A DNA stretch of 64,000 bases from Vicinamibacterales bacterium. Lineage in GTDB: Bacteria > Acidobacteriota > Vicinamibacteria > Vicinamibacterales > UBA2999. The notes under the pieces are model-generated. The model ran no database searches. It worked only from the letters and a program-made list of their open reading frames with translations, and was not told the origin of the DNA. This document shows, piece after piece, positions 8,366 to 17,045 of the stretch. Position 1 is the first letter of the stretch. The number at the start of each line of letters is the position of its first letter. The position numbers and the translations under genes were made by a program. Where the stretch lies: the NCBI GenBank assembly GCA_041394705.1, contig JAWKHS010000028.1, positions 7,815 to 71,814 on the forward strand, read 5' to 3'.

Positions 8366-8556
8366 GCAATCGCTGCACGCGGCGGCGCGCCGCAGGCCGG
8401 AAAACGGCCCGGACAGACCCGGCACGATGCTTGAACTACGGGGCTGCGTCGCCAGTTCTGTTGTTTGCGGTTTGGTGCCGTGAACGCTGGGGGGAGCCAG
8501 GCTGGCGACACCTCTTGAACGCCCAGGGGCGGCCCGGATCACTCCGGCCGCCCCTG
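8366..8556 (+). ncRNA. ssrS: Probable 6S RNA
   Basis: This 190-base gap contains an RNA-like structure instead of a gene. A perfect 8-bp pairing joins GTCGCCAG (8448-8455) with CTGGCGAC (8502-8509), enclosing GCGGTTTGGTGCCGTGAAC. It is followed by GACACC..CTTGAAC (8507-8520), which resembles the 3' central-bubble region of 6S RNA (GACGACACA..CCTTGAACC in E. coli). GGCCGGA (8395-8401) can pair with TCCGGCC (8543-8549) as a closing stem. TTGACA (8331-8336) and TAAGTC (8354-8359), 17 bases apart, would start a transcript near 8366, giving about 190 nt, the usual 6S size. In 6S RNA the open bubble mimics promoter DNA and traps sigma-70 polymerase. Ends are estimates. Confidence 0.55.
8525..8555 (+). 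terminator. GC-rich hairpin at the end of the 6S-like RNA
   Basis: AGGGGCGGCC (8525-8534) and GGCCGCCCCT (8546-8555) form a perfect 10-bp stem with an 11-base loop. No T-run follows on either strand. The hairpin sits between the 6S-like RNA and the convergent DGQHR gene and could terminate or block both. Part of it overlaps the alternative closing stem of the RNA. Confidence 0.45.
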
Positions 8557-8604
8557 TCGTCTGTACGGCGAGGCCCGGCCGACGGCCGGTCCAAGCATCC
8601 CCGG

Positions 8605-9738
8605 CTACTGGCCGGCGCCTTCCGGATACTGCAGGGCCAGGCGCAGTTCCTTCGCCAGGCCGTCCACGCTGGCGCCGCTGCGCTTCCAGGCGCCGTCGGT
8701 CTCGAAGCGCAGGGCGCCGATGCGGCGCCCCCACGGCGCGATCGCGCGACCGATGGCGCGGTAGTCCGTGCGATCCGCGTGCTGTTCGTCCACGGCGCGT
8801 ACGACGTCGGGCGCGACGCGCACGAAGGCCCTGAGCGCGGTCGCCGATCGGATGCTGTACTTGCGGCCGTGCCAGGCCGTTTCGAAGACGGACGCGACCT
8901 GCTTCAGGTAGTTCACGAAGAACGTCTTGGCCTCGTCACGGAACTGCGCCGCCTTCCGCGGGCCGCCCAGCGCCTCTTCGGCCGCGAACAGCCGCTTGAA
9001 CTCCTGGGCCAGCGGCGCCTGCGCCACGCGGCCGCGGCCGACGCCGAGCAGCTTGATCTCGTTGTGCAGGGGCGAGTCCTCGCGGTCGTTCAGGGCCCGC
9101 ACGACGTCATGCGCCGCAGCCAGCGCCTCGTCCCGGTAGAGCTGGCGGCCGGAGAGCGACACGAGGTGGGACGCGTTGAGCCGCGTGTGCTTGGCGTTGA
9201 TCGTGACGAACATCTGCACGACGTGATCTTCGGGCAGACGGTCGAAGATGATCGCCGGGACCGTGAACTGCTCGTCCTGGAAGTTGTCGATGTCGGCGTG
9301 CAGCGCGAGGAGGCGGTGCTGGCCGTCGATGGCGCGGAGGATCCCCTCGCGCTCCGGTACCTTCAGGCGGCCAAGCGAGCTGCCACCGTCCATCGGCTCG
9401 AAGGCGAGCTTCTCGTCACACGAGATGATGACGGCGCCTGGGATCGACGGAAGATCGCGCGCCTGGCGGCATTGCTCGTAGTACTGCACGAGCTCGTCGA
9501 TCTTCTTCCGGATGATCTGGCGCTGGTAGGCCTTCTCGCTCGAGGCGATGCGGCGTTCCAGCAGGTCCCACCTGATCTTGCTCGGCGCTTTCTTCCCGCC
9601 CCTGACGCCGCCCGCGGCATGGTCGCCATAGCTGAGCACCTCGAACCGCACCAGCTTGTCGATGTCACTCGCCGTGAGGGAGGCCTGGTAGAACTGCACG
9701 CCGAACTGCTGCATCCGAATCGCAGAGACGCTGATCAT
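8605..9738 (-). CDS. DGQHR-domain protein, DndB-like
   Basis: A 377-residue protein of the DGQHR/DndB superfamily. The signature AIDGQHRLLAL is at about residues 136-146, with TINAKHTRLNASHLVSL following, as in DndB and in ParB-like DGQHR proteins. DndB regulates DNA phosphorothioation in dnd loci, but no dndACDE, dpt or restriction gene is near, so this copy is an orphan. It is flanked by housekeeping and acidobacterial accessory genes. ATG start at 9738. Its role is unknown: it may be a DNA-modification regulator acting in trans, a remnant of a defence island, or a protein of separate function. Confidence 0.75.
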   Translation of the reverse strand: MISVSAIRMQQFGVQFYQASLTASDIDKLVRFEVLSYGDHAAGGVRGGKKAPSKIRWDLLERRIASSEKAYQRQIIRKKIDELVQYYEQCRQARDLPSIPGAVIISCDEKLAFEPMDGGSSLGRLKVPEREGILRAIDGQHRLLALHADIDNFQDEQFTVPAIIFDRLPEDHVVQMFVTINAKHTRLNASHLVSLSGRQLYRDEALAAAHDVVRALNDREDSPLHNEIKLLGVGRGRVAQAPLAQEFKRLFAAEEALGGPRKAAQFRDEAKTFFVNYLKQVASVFETAWHGRKYSIRSATALRAFVRVAPDVVRAVDEQHADRTDYRAIGRAIAPWGRRIGALRFETDGAWKRSGASVDGLAKELRLALQYPEGAGQ

Positions 9739-9983
9739 AAGGGCCCGTTGGTGCGCCGAATCTTACTGGCGAGTGGGGCGTTCGCCAACGATTTTTCGGA
9801 GGGGTTCGGCAGGCACCGGGGACGAACGGCGGCAGGCCAAGTCCGTCAAGCCTCTGACACACAAAGACTTACGCCACAAGACCGAAGTCCGAGGTCCTGC
9901 GCACGCGTGGCGGACCGGCCGCATCCATCGATCGGCACCGGCCCGGCCGGTCGGACCCGGCCGGGCCTGGCCTCGTGGCCGCC
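9739..9983. other. Intergenic region upstream of the DGQHR gene
   Basis: 245 bases without a gene. On the minus strand AAGTCTTTG and CAGAGGCTT (about 9855-9878) can form an imperfect 9-bp hairpin with G-U pairs. TTGACG immediately downstream could be a -35 element for the DGQHR gene, but no convincing -10 is seen. The base composition is slightly less G+C rich here than in the surrounding genes. Confidence 0.3.
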
Positions 9984-10817
9984 TCAGGCCCGGGTCGCCG
10001 ACAGCAGGACGTCGGGATCCGCCACGGTCAGGCCGGAAATCCGTTGCCCCGCCCGGGTGAACGCGATCCGCACCGTCGGAACGCCTGACGGGTAGAACAC
10101 GAGCCCTCCGGCATGGAAGAGGAGCTGGCGGTTGCCTTCCGGCCGCTGGATCCCGAGACGGTCGTTCACGACCTCCACGTCGAACCGGTCGCGAGACCCC
10201 TCGCCGAACACGTAACGGCCGACGATGGCGTCCCGGTCCGCCGGGGTCAGCGGTTCGGTGGGGGGCCGCTCGTCCGCGCCGCCCACCGATTCCAGGTACT
10301 TGTAGACCTCCGCGGCCCGGTCGCCGCCCGCACGGGCGTGCTGCAGCAGCGGAATGGCGTGGGGCCCGGGGATGCGCTGGATGCCGGGGGACGACTCCAC
10401 GAAGGCCCGCACCACCGCAAGCTGGCCGAGCATCGCGGCCGAGAAGAGCGTCGGCCTGGCGCCATGGGCCAGCAGGAACTCGGCGATCTCCCTCCGGCCC
10501 GTGTGCGAGGCCGCGCCGAGGGCGCTCTCCCAGTCGCCGAAGCCCCAGTCGATGGCGCCCCGGGCCAGTGCCGGCTGGCGCTCCACGAGCTCCCGGACGC
10601 GCGCGAGATCGGAATGCGAGGCGCCCACCACCTGCTGCACGAGGGTGGGGTCCTGCCGGGGAAGCCACTCGGCGGACCCGGCTGGCGCCGCCTCGACGCG
10701 GCGCCACGCGGCGGCCGGCAGCGCCGCCCCGACGAGGCCGGCGAGGGGAAGATGGACGAACTGGCGCCGGCCGAGGCCGGGGCCGCGCGGGCTGGACGTG
10801 GGCGGGAGTATGGACAT
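9984..10817 (-). CDS. Exported ankyrin-repeat protein
   Basis: A 277-residue protein. The N-terminus has a twin-arginine-like export signal: RRQFVHLPLAGLVGAALPAAAW. Residues about 60-170 hold ankyrin-like units (DLARVRELVERQPAL; ESALGAASHTGRREIAEFLLAHGA; FSAAMLGQLAVVRAFV), a fold for protein binding. The C-terminal 90 residues form a separate beta-rich domain with FDVEVVNDRLGIQRPEGNR, as in several acidobacterial ankyrin proteins. ATG 10817 was chosen because it directly precedes the export signal; an upstream ATG at 10853 is also open. The partner and function are unknown. Confidence 0.65.
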   Translation of the reverse strand: MSILPPTSSPRGPGLGRRQFVHLPLAGLVGAALPAAAWRRVEAAPAGSAEWLPRQDPTLVQQVVGASHSDLARVRELVERQPALARGAIDWGFGDWESALGAASHTGRREIAEFLLAHGARPTLFSAAMLGQLAVVRAFVESSPGIQRIPGPHAIPLLQHARAGGDRAAEVYKYLESVGGADERPPTEPLTPADRDAIVGRYVFGEGSRDRFDVEVVNDRLGIQRPEGNRQLLFHAGGLVFYPSGVPTVRIAFTRAGQRISGLTVADPDVLLSATRA

Positions 10818-10919
10818 GCGCGGCATCATGCCCGAGGACCCGGAGCGGCGCATCCCCGGACCGTGCCAGGGTTCGACGAGGCCGTAACCCCTGTCGCTGC
10901 AGCAAGTCGCGAGCGCCCG

Positions 10920-11813
10920 TCAGGCGCCGTCCCGGCCCACGAGCACCTCACGGACCACCCGCTCGGCCTCGGCGACCACGTCGGCCTCGAACGACTCGAC
11001 CTCGGCCGGCGGCTTGACGAACCGGTTCGCCGACAGGTGCACCCCGTCGCGGAGGCGGATGAAGTGGACGATGAAGCGAAGGTCGTCGTCTTGCCGCTGC
11101 AGTTGCCCGAGCACGACGTAGTCCGCCCGGAGTGTCGCGGCCAGCGTCCGCAGGTTCCGGAGGTTGCGGGGTTGGCGCAGGGCTGGGGCGTTCCCGACGA
11201 CGCCGACCCGTCCAGGCGCCAGGTTGACCAGGTGGGCCACCACGACGTCGGAGAGGCCGCTGACGAAAGTGTCATGGGCGGGATCACCCGTCTCGTTGTC
11301 GAAGATCGACACCGCGACAATCGGCATGGTCGCCGCCGCCGGTCCGCGGATCACGGCCAGCAGGGCCGCCACCGCGATCGCGGCCGCCCCGATCCAGGCC
11401 CACCGGCTCGCCGCGGGCCGCGAGCCGGGGACCACGGGCTCCGGCCCACCCGCGGCGCCGGCGGCCGACACGGCCGGCGCCTCTGCCGCCGCGCCACCCC
11501 GCGTGACCACGGGGGCGATGAAGCGGAAGCCCCGCTTCGGCAGCGTCTGCACGAACCGAGGGGTCTCGGCGCTGTCGCTCAGGGCGGTTCGGACCTGGGC
11601 GATGCAGTAGGCCAGGCCCCGGTCGTAGTCCACGTGGGTCTGGTCGCCCCAGAGGGCGCGGCGCAGTTCCTCTCGCGACACCACCTCGCCGGCGCGGCTG
11701 AGGAGGACGGCGAGCGCCCGGGCAGGCTGCGGCTCGACGGCGACACGCCGGCCGTCCCGCGACAGTTCCAGCGAGTCCGGAGCGAAGGAGAAGGTGGAGA
11801 ACTCGTAGGTCAT
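10920..11813 (-). CDS. ToxR/CadC-like membrane winged-helix regulator
   Basis: A 297-residue one-component regulator. Residues 1-100 are an OmpR-type DNA-binding domain: ARALAVLLSRAGEVVSREEL, then ALWGD, then LPKRGFRFIAPV as the wing. A single membrane segment follows a Pro/Ala linker (WAWIGAAAIAVAALLAVI). The C-terminal periplasmic domain (IVAVSIFDNETGDPAHDTF ... GQLQRQDDDLRFIVHFIRLRDGVHLSANRF) resembles the TolB-N/FlgO-like domains seen in acidobacterial regulators. It is divergent from the DUF5916 gene, which it may control. GTG at 11822 is an alternative start. Confidence 0.8.
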   Translation of the reverse strand: MTYEFSTFSFAPDSLELSRDGRRVAVEPQPARALAVLLSRAGEVVSREELRRALWGDQTHVDYDRGLAYCIAQVRTALSDSAETPRFVQTLPKRGFRFIAPVVTRGGAAAEAPAVSAAGAAGGPEPVVPGSRPAASRWAWIGAAAIAVAALLAVIRGPAAATMPIVAVSIFDNETGDPAHDTFVSGLSDVVVAHLVNLAPGRVGVVGNAPALRQPRNLRNLRTLAATLRADYVVLGQLQRQDDDLRFIVHFIRLRDGVHLSANRFVKPPAEVESFEADVVAEAERVVREVLVGRDGA

Positions 11814-11925
11814 ACGCCACACGCCGGTCGGCCCGGTGAGGACGACGCCGGCAAAGACATCTGTTTACACCTGAGCCGGCACCGCCCGGGCACACTGTCC
11901 CGGCGCCGCCCCTGCCCCATCACGC

Positions 11926-14181
11926 ATGCCCTCGATCCGGACCGTCGTCCTTCCCGCGCTCCTGACCACGCTGTCCTGGCTCCCGCCTGTCCCGTCGCTC
12001 GCCGCCGGCCCCATCGACTACGCGACGGCCCACCTCGACCGGCGGCTCGTGGCGGTGAAGACCTCGACGCCGATCGTCCTCGACGGCCGCCTCGACGAGC
12101 CGGCCTGGCAGACGGCGCCGCCCGCGAAGGACTTCGTCCAGAACGATCCGCGCGAGGGGGAGCCCGCGACGTTCGACACCGAGGTCCGGATGCTCTACGA
12201 CGGCGAGCACCTCTACATCGGCGTGTTCGCCAGGGACGACGATCCCGCGGCCATCATCGTCAACGAACTGAAGAAGGACTTCAACACCGGCTCGTCCGAC
12301 ACCTTCCAGGTCGTCCTCGACACGTTCCACGACGCCAGGAACGGCTATCAGTTCGCGGTGAACCCGATGGGCGCCCGCTGGGACGCCCAGATGGCGAACG
12401 AAGGGCGCGAGAACAACGCCGACTGGGACGGCGTGTGGGACGTGGCCACGCGCATCGCCGGGGACGGCTGGTACGCCGAGATCCGCATTCCGTTCAAGAC
12501 GCTGAAGTTCAGCCCCGCCGACGACCAGGTGTGGGGCGTCAACTTCCAGCGTCGGCTGCGCCGGATGAACGAGAACAGCCACTGGGCGCCGATCCGCCGC
12601 ATCCACCAGGTGTCGCGCGTGTCGATGGCCGGCACGCTCGAGGGCCTGCACGGGATCCGCCCCGGCTCGAACCTGCGCATCAAGCCGTACGCGTCGGCGA
12701 GCGGGGGGCAGGCCGGCGCGGGCGCCCGGATGACGGGCGACGCCGACGGCGGCGTCGACGTGAAGTACGGCGTCACGTCGGGACTCACCTGGGACTTCAC
12801 CGTCAACACCGACTTCTCGCAGGTCGAGGCCGACGAGCAGCAGGTGAACCTCACGCGCTTCTCGCTCTTCTTCCCGGAGAAGCGCGACTTCTTCCTCGAG
12901 AACTCGGGCGTGTTCCAGTTCGGGTCGGGCAGCCAGCGGGGCGGCGGCGCCAACGGCGGCCGCCAGAACAGCTCGCAGGACATGATCCTGTTCTTCAGCC
13001 GGCAGATCGGCCTGTCGGCCACCGGCGACGCCATCCCGATCCTCGGCGGCACGCGTCTCACGGGCCGCGCCGGCGCGTACTCGATCGGCGCGCTCAACAT
13101 CCAGCAGCGCCATCTCGGGAGCAGCCCGTCCACGAACTTCTCCGCCCTCCGCCTGCGGCGCGACATCCTGGCGAGCTCCGACGTCGGCGTGATGTTCCTC
13201 GACAAGGACCAGGCCGGCACGGGCTACAACCGCGCGCTCGGCGCCGACGCGAACTTCCGCTTCTTCGGTGACCTGACGTTCAACGTCGCGGCGGCCCGCA
13301 CCTTCTCGCCCGACGACGTGCTCGCGCGCATCGAGGCGTCCGGGACGACGAACCCGTCGGCGCTCTACACGAAGAGCGCTGTCGCCTACAGGAACGCCTT
13401 CTGGGAGCTGCGCGGCTCCTATCAGACGATCGGCCACGCCTTCAACGACGAGATGGGCTTCGTCCCGCGCTTCGGCGTGAACAACGCGGAGGTCTACGTC
13501 GGCACCCACATCCGGCCGCGCTGGGCCTCGTCGTGGCTGCGCGAGACCTTCCCGCACATCCAGGTCGAGACCTTCTCCGGCCAGCGGGGCGGGGGCCTCG
13601 AGTCGCGCTACACCGACTGGCACTGGCCGATCACGCTGCAGAACAGCACGTTCGTGGAGGTGGGCACCAATCCCAACGTGGAGGTGATCGACCAGCCCTT
13701 CACGATCAACACCCGGCGCGGCATCCGGATCCTGCCGGGACGCTACGAGTTCAAGGAGCACTTCATCCTCGCCAACTCGAACTCGGCGGCGCGCGTGTCC
13801 ACGAATCTCCGCCTGTCCACGGGCGATTTCTACGATGGCTACCGGCGCGGCTACAACGTGGGGCTGACGGTCCGCGCCAGCGAGCGCCTGAACCTCTCGG
13901 GCAACGTCCAGTTCAACGACATCAGCCTGCCGCAGGGCGCCTTCACGACCACGCTCCTCACGGGCCGAGTCAACGTGAACTTCACGACGCGCATGTTCCT
14001 GAACGCGCTCCTGCAGTACAACACCGACGCTCGGCAGTGGAGTTCCAACGTGCGCTTCAACTTCCTGCACCACCCGCTCAGCGACTTCTTCCTCGTCTAC
14101 AACGAGCGGCACGACACGCGGTCGGGGGATCTCATCAACCGCGCGCTCATCGCGAAGCTGACCTACCTGTTCGCGTTCTAG
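11926..14181 (+). CDS. DUF5916 outer-membrane protein with CBM9-like domain
   Basis: A 751-residue exported protein with a Sec-type signal (VVLPALLTTLSWLPPVPSLAAG). Residues about 40-230 form a carbohydrate-binding CBM9-like domain: PIVLDGRLDEPAWQTA, VRMLYDGEHLYIGVFA, WYAEIRIPFKTLKF. The rest is the DUF5916 region, predicted as a large outer-membrane beta barrel, with the family landmarks FSLFFPEKRDFFLENSGVFQFG and VEADEQQVNLTRFSLFFP. It ends in an aromatic residue (AKLTYLFAF), as outer-membrane barrels do. In Acidobacteriota and Bacteroidota such proteins are thought to bind or import glycans, which is inference here. A winged-helix regulator lies divergently upstream. Confidence 0.85.
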   Translation: MPSIRTVVLPALLTTLSWLPPVPSLAAGPIDYATAHLDRRLVAVKTSTPIVLDGRLDEPAWQTAPPAKDFVQNDPREGEPATFDTEVRMLYDGEHLYIGVFARDDDPAAIIVNELKKDFNTGSSDTFQVVLDTFHDARNGYQFAVNPMGARWDAQMANEGRENNADWDGVWDVATRIAGDGWYAEIRIPFKTLKFSPADDQVWGVNFQRRLRRMNENSHWAPIRRIHQVSRVSMAGTLEGLHGIRPGSNLRIKPYASASGGQAGAGARMTGDADGGVDVKYGVTSGLTWDFTVNTDFSQVEADEQQVNLTRFSLFFPEKRDFFLENSGVFQFGSGSQRGGGANGGRQNSSQDMILFFSRQIGLSATGDAIPILGGTRLTGRAGAYSIGALNIQQRHLGSSPSTNFSALRLRRDILASSDVGVMFLDKDQAGTGYNRALGADANFRFFGDLTFNVAAARTFSPDDVLARIEASGTTNPSALYTKSAVAYRNAFWELRGSYQTIGHAFNDEMGFVPRFGVNNAEVYVGTHIRPRWASSWLRETFPHIQVETFSGQRGGGLESRYTDWHWPITLQNSTFVEVGTNPNVEVIDQPFTINTRRGIRILPGRYEFKEHFILANSNSAARVSTNLRLSTGDFYDGYRRGYNVGLTVRASERLNLSGNVQFNDISLPQGAFTTTLLTGRVNVNFTTRMFLNALLQYNTDARQWSSNVRFNFLHHPLSDFFLVYNERHDTRSGDLINRALIAKLTYLFAF

Positions 14182-14227
14182 CGGCCGTCCACGCCGCCAG
14201 CGACCGCCGGCCGGCGGCCGGCCGCCC

Positions 14228-15382
14228 TCACAACAGGCGGGCGACGAGCCGGCGCACGGGCTCCGGCCGTCCGGCGGGCGCGGCGACCCAGGCTTCCACC
14301 ACGGGGACGAGGCGCGAGAGCCCGTACGCGACGGCCAAGGTGCCCGGCAGCGTCAGTTCGAGGGGCACCCGGTGCTTGATGAGGATGGCCACGCCGCCGT
14401 AGACGAGCTCCACGTGCACCCAGTAGACGAAGAGCGACGCGGCCCCCAGGGTCGTGAGCATGCGGCGCAGCGGACCGGGCACCAGATCCGTCAGGAGCCA
14501 CGCGAGCGGCACGAGGGCGGCCACGAGGGCGAGCCGGACGAAGAAGAACGCCGGGGACGCGTCCCAGTACGACGACACGCCGGGCGGGTAGATCGACGGC
14601 TGGTACGACGCCCAGGCCGCGGCCACGCCCACGCCCGCCGCCAGCGCGAGGAGGGCGCCCTGCACGACGCGCTCGCGCCGGCCGGCCGCCGCCGCGATCG
14701 CCACTCCGGCCGACAGTCCGGCGAGGACGAACGCCGTCCACGGCAGCAGGGTGAAGTGGCCGTGGCCGGGAGACGGCCGGAGGTACCACTGCAGCGGTGG
14801 CGGAAGGCCCTCGATCCAGGCCGCCCGGAACGCGAACGGCGTCGCGAACGCGAGCGCCGCCGTCAGCGCCGCCGCCAGGACCGCCCGGACACCGTCGCGG
14901 CCGCCGACGTGCCAGACGGCCGCCGCCGCGACCAGCGCCGGCCCCATCACGTTCAGGATGTCCACCTTCAGCACGTCGATCGGGTGCCCCAGGCCCAGGA
15001 CGAGCGCCTGCAGGCGGAAGACGAACGCGAGGCCGAAGATCGTGCCGCCGCGCACGACGAGGGCCCGCGCCACGGCGGGCGGCGGCAGGCCGCGCCGGGT
15101 CCGTGACCGCGCCGCCATCGCCGTGCCGATGCCGGCCAGGAACAGAAAGGCCGGCGCCGCCAGGCCGGCCGCGTACGCGGCGCCGTGGTAGGCCGGGCGA
15201 CCGCGGTCGCCGTCGCGCGTCCACGCGTCCACGACGTGCGCCAGCACCATCAGGACCACCGCGACGCCCCGGGCCAGATCGAGCCAAGCCTCGCGCGGCG
15301 CCGCCGGGTGGCGTGGCCGCGGCGTCGCGGGCAGCGGGGGCGCGACGCTGGGTGCGGGGAGCGTGGCAGTGGCCGCGATCAG
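14228..15382 (-). CDS. Membrane acyltransferase (DUF1624/heparan N-acetyltransferase-like)
   Basis: An integral membrane protein of about 384 residues with around ten hydrophobic helices. The first reads LDLARGVAVVLMVLAHVVDAW, the conserved 'RG..vl.mv..H' start of acyltransferase-3/DUF1624 proteins, which acylate sugars or lipids at the membrane. It overlaps the OsmC gene. No ATG or GTG fits near the first helix; CTG at 15382, overlapping the OsmC TGA as CTGA, is the best coupled start, but the true start is uncertain. Substrate unknown. Confidence 0.7.
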   Translation of the reverse strand: MIAATATLPAPSVAPPLPATPRPRHPAAPREAWLDLARGVAVVLMVLAHVVDAWTRDGDRGRPAYHGAAYAAGLAAPAFLFLAGIGTAMAARSRTRRGLPPPAVARALVVRGGTIFGLAFVFRLQALVLGLGHPIDVLKVDILNVMGPALVAAAAVWHVGGRDGVRAVLAAALTAALAFATPFAFRAAWIEGLPPPLQWYLRPSPGHGHFTLLPWTAFVLAGLSAGVAIAAAAGRRERVVQGALLALAAGVGVAAAWASYQPSIYPPGVSSYWDASPAFFFVRLALVAALVPLAWLLTDLVPGPLRRMLTTLGAASLFVYWVHVELVYGGVAILIKHRVPLELTLPGTLAVAYGLSRLVPVVEAWVAAPAGRPEPVRRLVARLL

Positions 15383-15786
15383 TTGACGACCTCGAACGAC
15401 GTCACGAAGTCGATGTCGGGCCGGAGCGAATGCCAGACCGAACAGTATTTGTCGTGCGACAGCTGGATGGCCCGCTCGATGGCCTGCGGCGGCGCGTCGG
15501 TGTCGAGCGTGAACCGGAGCGCGATCGCCGTGAATCGGCTGGGCGGCTCCGGCGCGCGCTGGCCGGTGAAGTCGGCGCTCAGCCGCCGGAGCGTGTGCCG
15601 GCCCTTCTGGACGATGTCGGCCACGTCGATGGCCATGCAGCCGGCCAGGGCCAGCGCCAGGGCCTGCGGCGGCGAGGGGCCGCGCTCGGACTGGCCGTCG
15701 ATGACCACGGGCACGCCGTTCGGCGCGGCGGTGAAGCGGAGGGCGCCGTCCCAATCGAGGCGCACGTGAATCGGAGGTTTCGCCAC
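15379..15786 (-). CDS. OsmC family protein
   Basis: A 135-residue OsmC/Ohr-fold protein. The central helix SPPQALALALAGCMAIDVADIVQK carries one of the two cysteines (SPxxLxLxALAGC signature). The second is in SHDKYCSVWHSL. The family comprises thiol peroxidases for organic hydroperoxides, but the YhfA-like branch with this sequence type has no proven substrate. GTG start at 15786. It is followed with a 4-base overlap by the membrane acyltransferase. Confidence 0.85.
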   Translation of the reverse strand: MAKPPIHVRLDWDGALRFTAAPNGVPVVIDGQSERGPSPPQALALALAGCMAIDVADIVQKGRHTLRRLSADFTGQRAPEPPSRFTAIALRFTLDTDAPPQAIERAIQLSHDKYCSVWHSLRPDIDFVTSFEVVN

Positions 15787-15879
15787 GCCGGGAGGGTACT
15801 ACACCGGCCCGCCGGCGTTCGTCCCACCAATCTCTTCGGCACGGCACGCACGGACGGGACGGGGTGGTACAACTCCGCC

Positions 15880-16311
15880 ATGCCCGACATCCTGCACCGC
15901 CTGCCGATCGCAGCCCCCATCGCCCGGGTGTTCGAGACGATCGCGACGCCGGCGGGGCTGAACGCCTGGTGGACGCTCGACGCCCGCGGCGTCCCCGGGC
16001 ACGGCGAGGCGTACGACCTGGGGTTCGGTCCCGAGTACCAGTGGAAGGCGCTCGTGGCCGCGGTCGACGAGCCGCGGTGGATCGAGTGGGAGATGATCGA
16101 GGCCGACGCCGACTGGACGGGCACCCGCGTCGGCGCCCGCCTCACCGAGACGGGCGAGCGGACGATCGTGGACTTCTACCACACCGGCTGGCGCCACCCG
16201 AACGCGCACTTCCGGACGTCGAGCTGCTGCTGGGCGCAGTACCTGCGCATCCTCAGGCGGTTCCTGGAGCACGGCGAGCGCGTGCCGTACGCCGATCGCC
16301 TCGACGTCTGA
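15880..16311 (+). CDS. SRPBCC (AHSA1-like) protein
   Basis: A 143-residue START/Bet v1-fold protein: HRLPIAAPIARVFETIATPAGLNAWWT at the N-terminus and IVDFYHTGWRH before a long C-terminal helix are typical of AHSA1/polyketide-cyclase-like SRPBCC proteins, which hold hydrophobic ligands. TACAAC (15868-15873) preceded by TGG is an extended -10, with the ATG only six bases later, so the message may be leaderless. Ligand unknown. Confidence 0.8.
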   Translation: MPDILHRLPIAAPIARVFETIATPAGLNAWWTLDARGVPGHGEAYDLGFGPEYQWKALVAAVDEPRWIEWEMIEADADWTGTRVGARLTETGERTIVDFYHTGWRHPNAHFRTSSCCWAQYLRILRRFLEHGERVPYADRLDV

Positions 16312-16337
16312 CGGCGTTCGCCGGCCCCGCTCCCGGT

Positions 16338-16934
16338 TCAGCGGCCGGCCTGCACGACGGTCCGGCGGCTGCGGTGTCCGGCCACGAGCTCGGCGGCGAG
16401 ACGCTTGCGCAAGTACACCTTGGACTCGGCCGCGTCGGTCTCGTGGCGCTCGAACGTGATCACGTCGAAGCGCAGCTGCGCCAGCACGGCGCGCATGTCG
16501 TAGAAGCGGTTCTTCGTCTTCACCACGACTTCCTGGAAGCCGAGCCCGTGGGCCCATGCCTCCGACTCCTCGGTCAGGGCGCGGAAGAAGCCCTGGCCGC
16601 GCCAGTCGCGGCGCGTCGCGCCGATCCACGAGTAGAGCACCTTGCGGCCGTCGAAGTCGACGCAGTCCCGCAGCCGCTCGACCAGGTCGCGCAGCTTCGG
16701 ATCGGTCTCGTCGCCCCGGATCGCGTGGACCACCTTGTAGGCCACGGGCACCCGCGTCCCCGGCTCGTCGGGCAGCGCGGCCTCGGCCATGAGGATGAGC
16801 GACTCCCGGTCGGCCAGGCGCGCGACGATCTCGGCGGCGGTCTTGCGCCGGGGGAACTCCCCGAAGAACTCCTCGATGTACTGGATTTCGAGCGCTCCCG
16901 ACTCGAGGGGGTAGTGCTTGATCAGATATTCCAC
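16338..16934 (-). CDS. GNAT family acetyltransferase-like protein
   Basis: A 198-residue protein. The C-terminal half has the GNAT acetyl-CoA loop ATRRDWRGQGFFRALTEESEAWA, followed by VVVKTKNRFYDMRAVLAQLRFDVITFER, the usual beta-alpha end of the fold. The N-terminus (EYLIKHYPLESG ... EEFFGEFPRRKTAAEIVARL) is less recognisable. GTG at 16934 was chosen because the frame upstream lacks family-like sequence. It is convergent with the SRPBCC gene. Substrate unknown. Confidence 0.75.
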   Translation of the reverse strand: MEYLIKHYPLESGALEIQYIEEFFGEFPRRKTAAEIVARLADRESLILMAEAALPDEPGTRVPVAYKVVHAIRGDETDPKLRDLVERLRDCVDFDGRKVLYSWIGATRRDWRGQGFFRALTEESEAWAHGLGFQEVVVKTKNRFYDMRAVLAQLRFDVITFERHETDAAESKVYLRKRLAAELVAGHRSRRTVVQAGR

Positions 16935-17045
16935 GGCTGCTGTCAGGGGGGCGGGCGGAGGGTGGGCCGCACGTGCCGCCGCATGATACCCCGAGTCGCC
17001 GCCCGGGCCGGACCCCCACGCCGTGCCGGTGCGTCCTACGCCGGG

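Noticed and set aside
8366..8556. tRNA or SRP RNA in the pxpA/DGQHR spacer
   Set aside because: No cloverleaf or T-loop sequence and no SRP GGAAG-type tetraloop region; the 6S pattern fits better.
10113..13271. Plus-strand frame of 1,052 codons
   Set aside because: It runs antisense to the ankyrin and winged-helix genes and in a shifted frame over the DUF5916 gene. Its product is Arg/Gly/Pro-rich low-complexity sequence typical of high-GC shadows.
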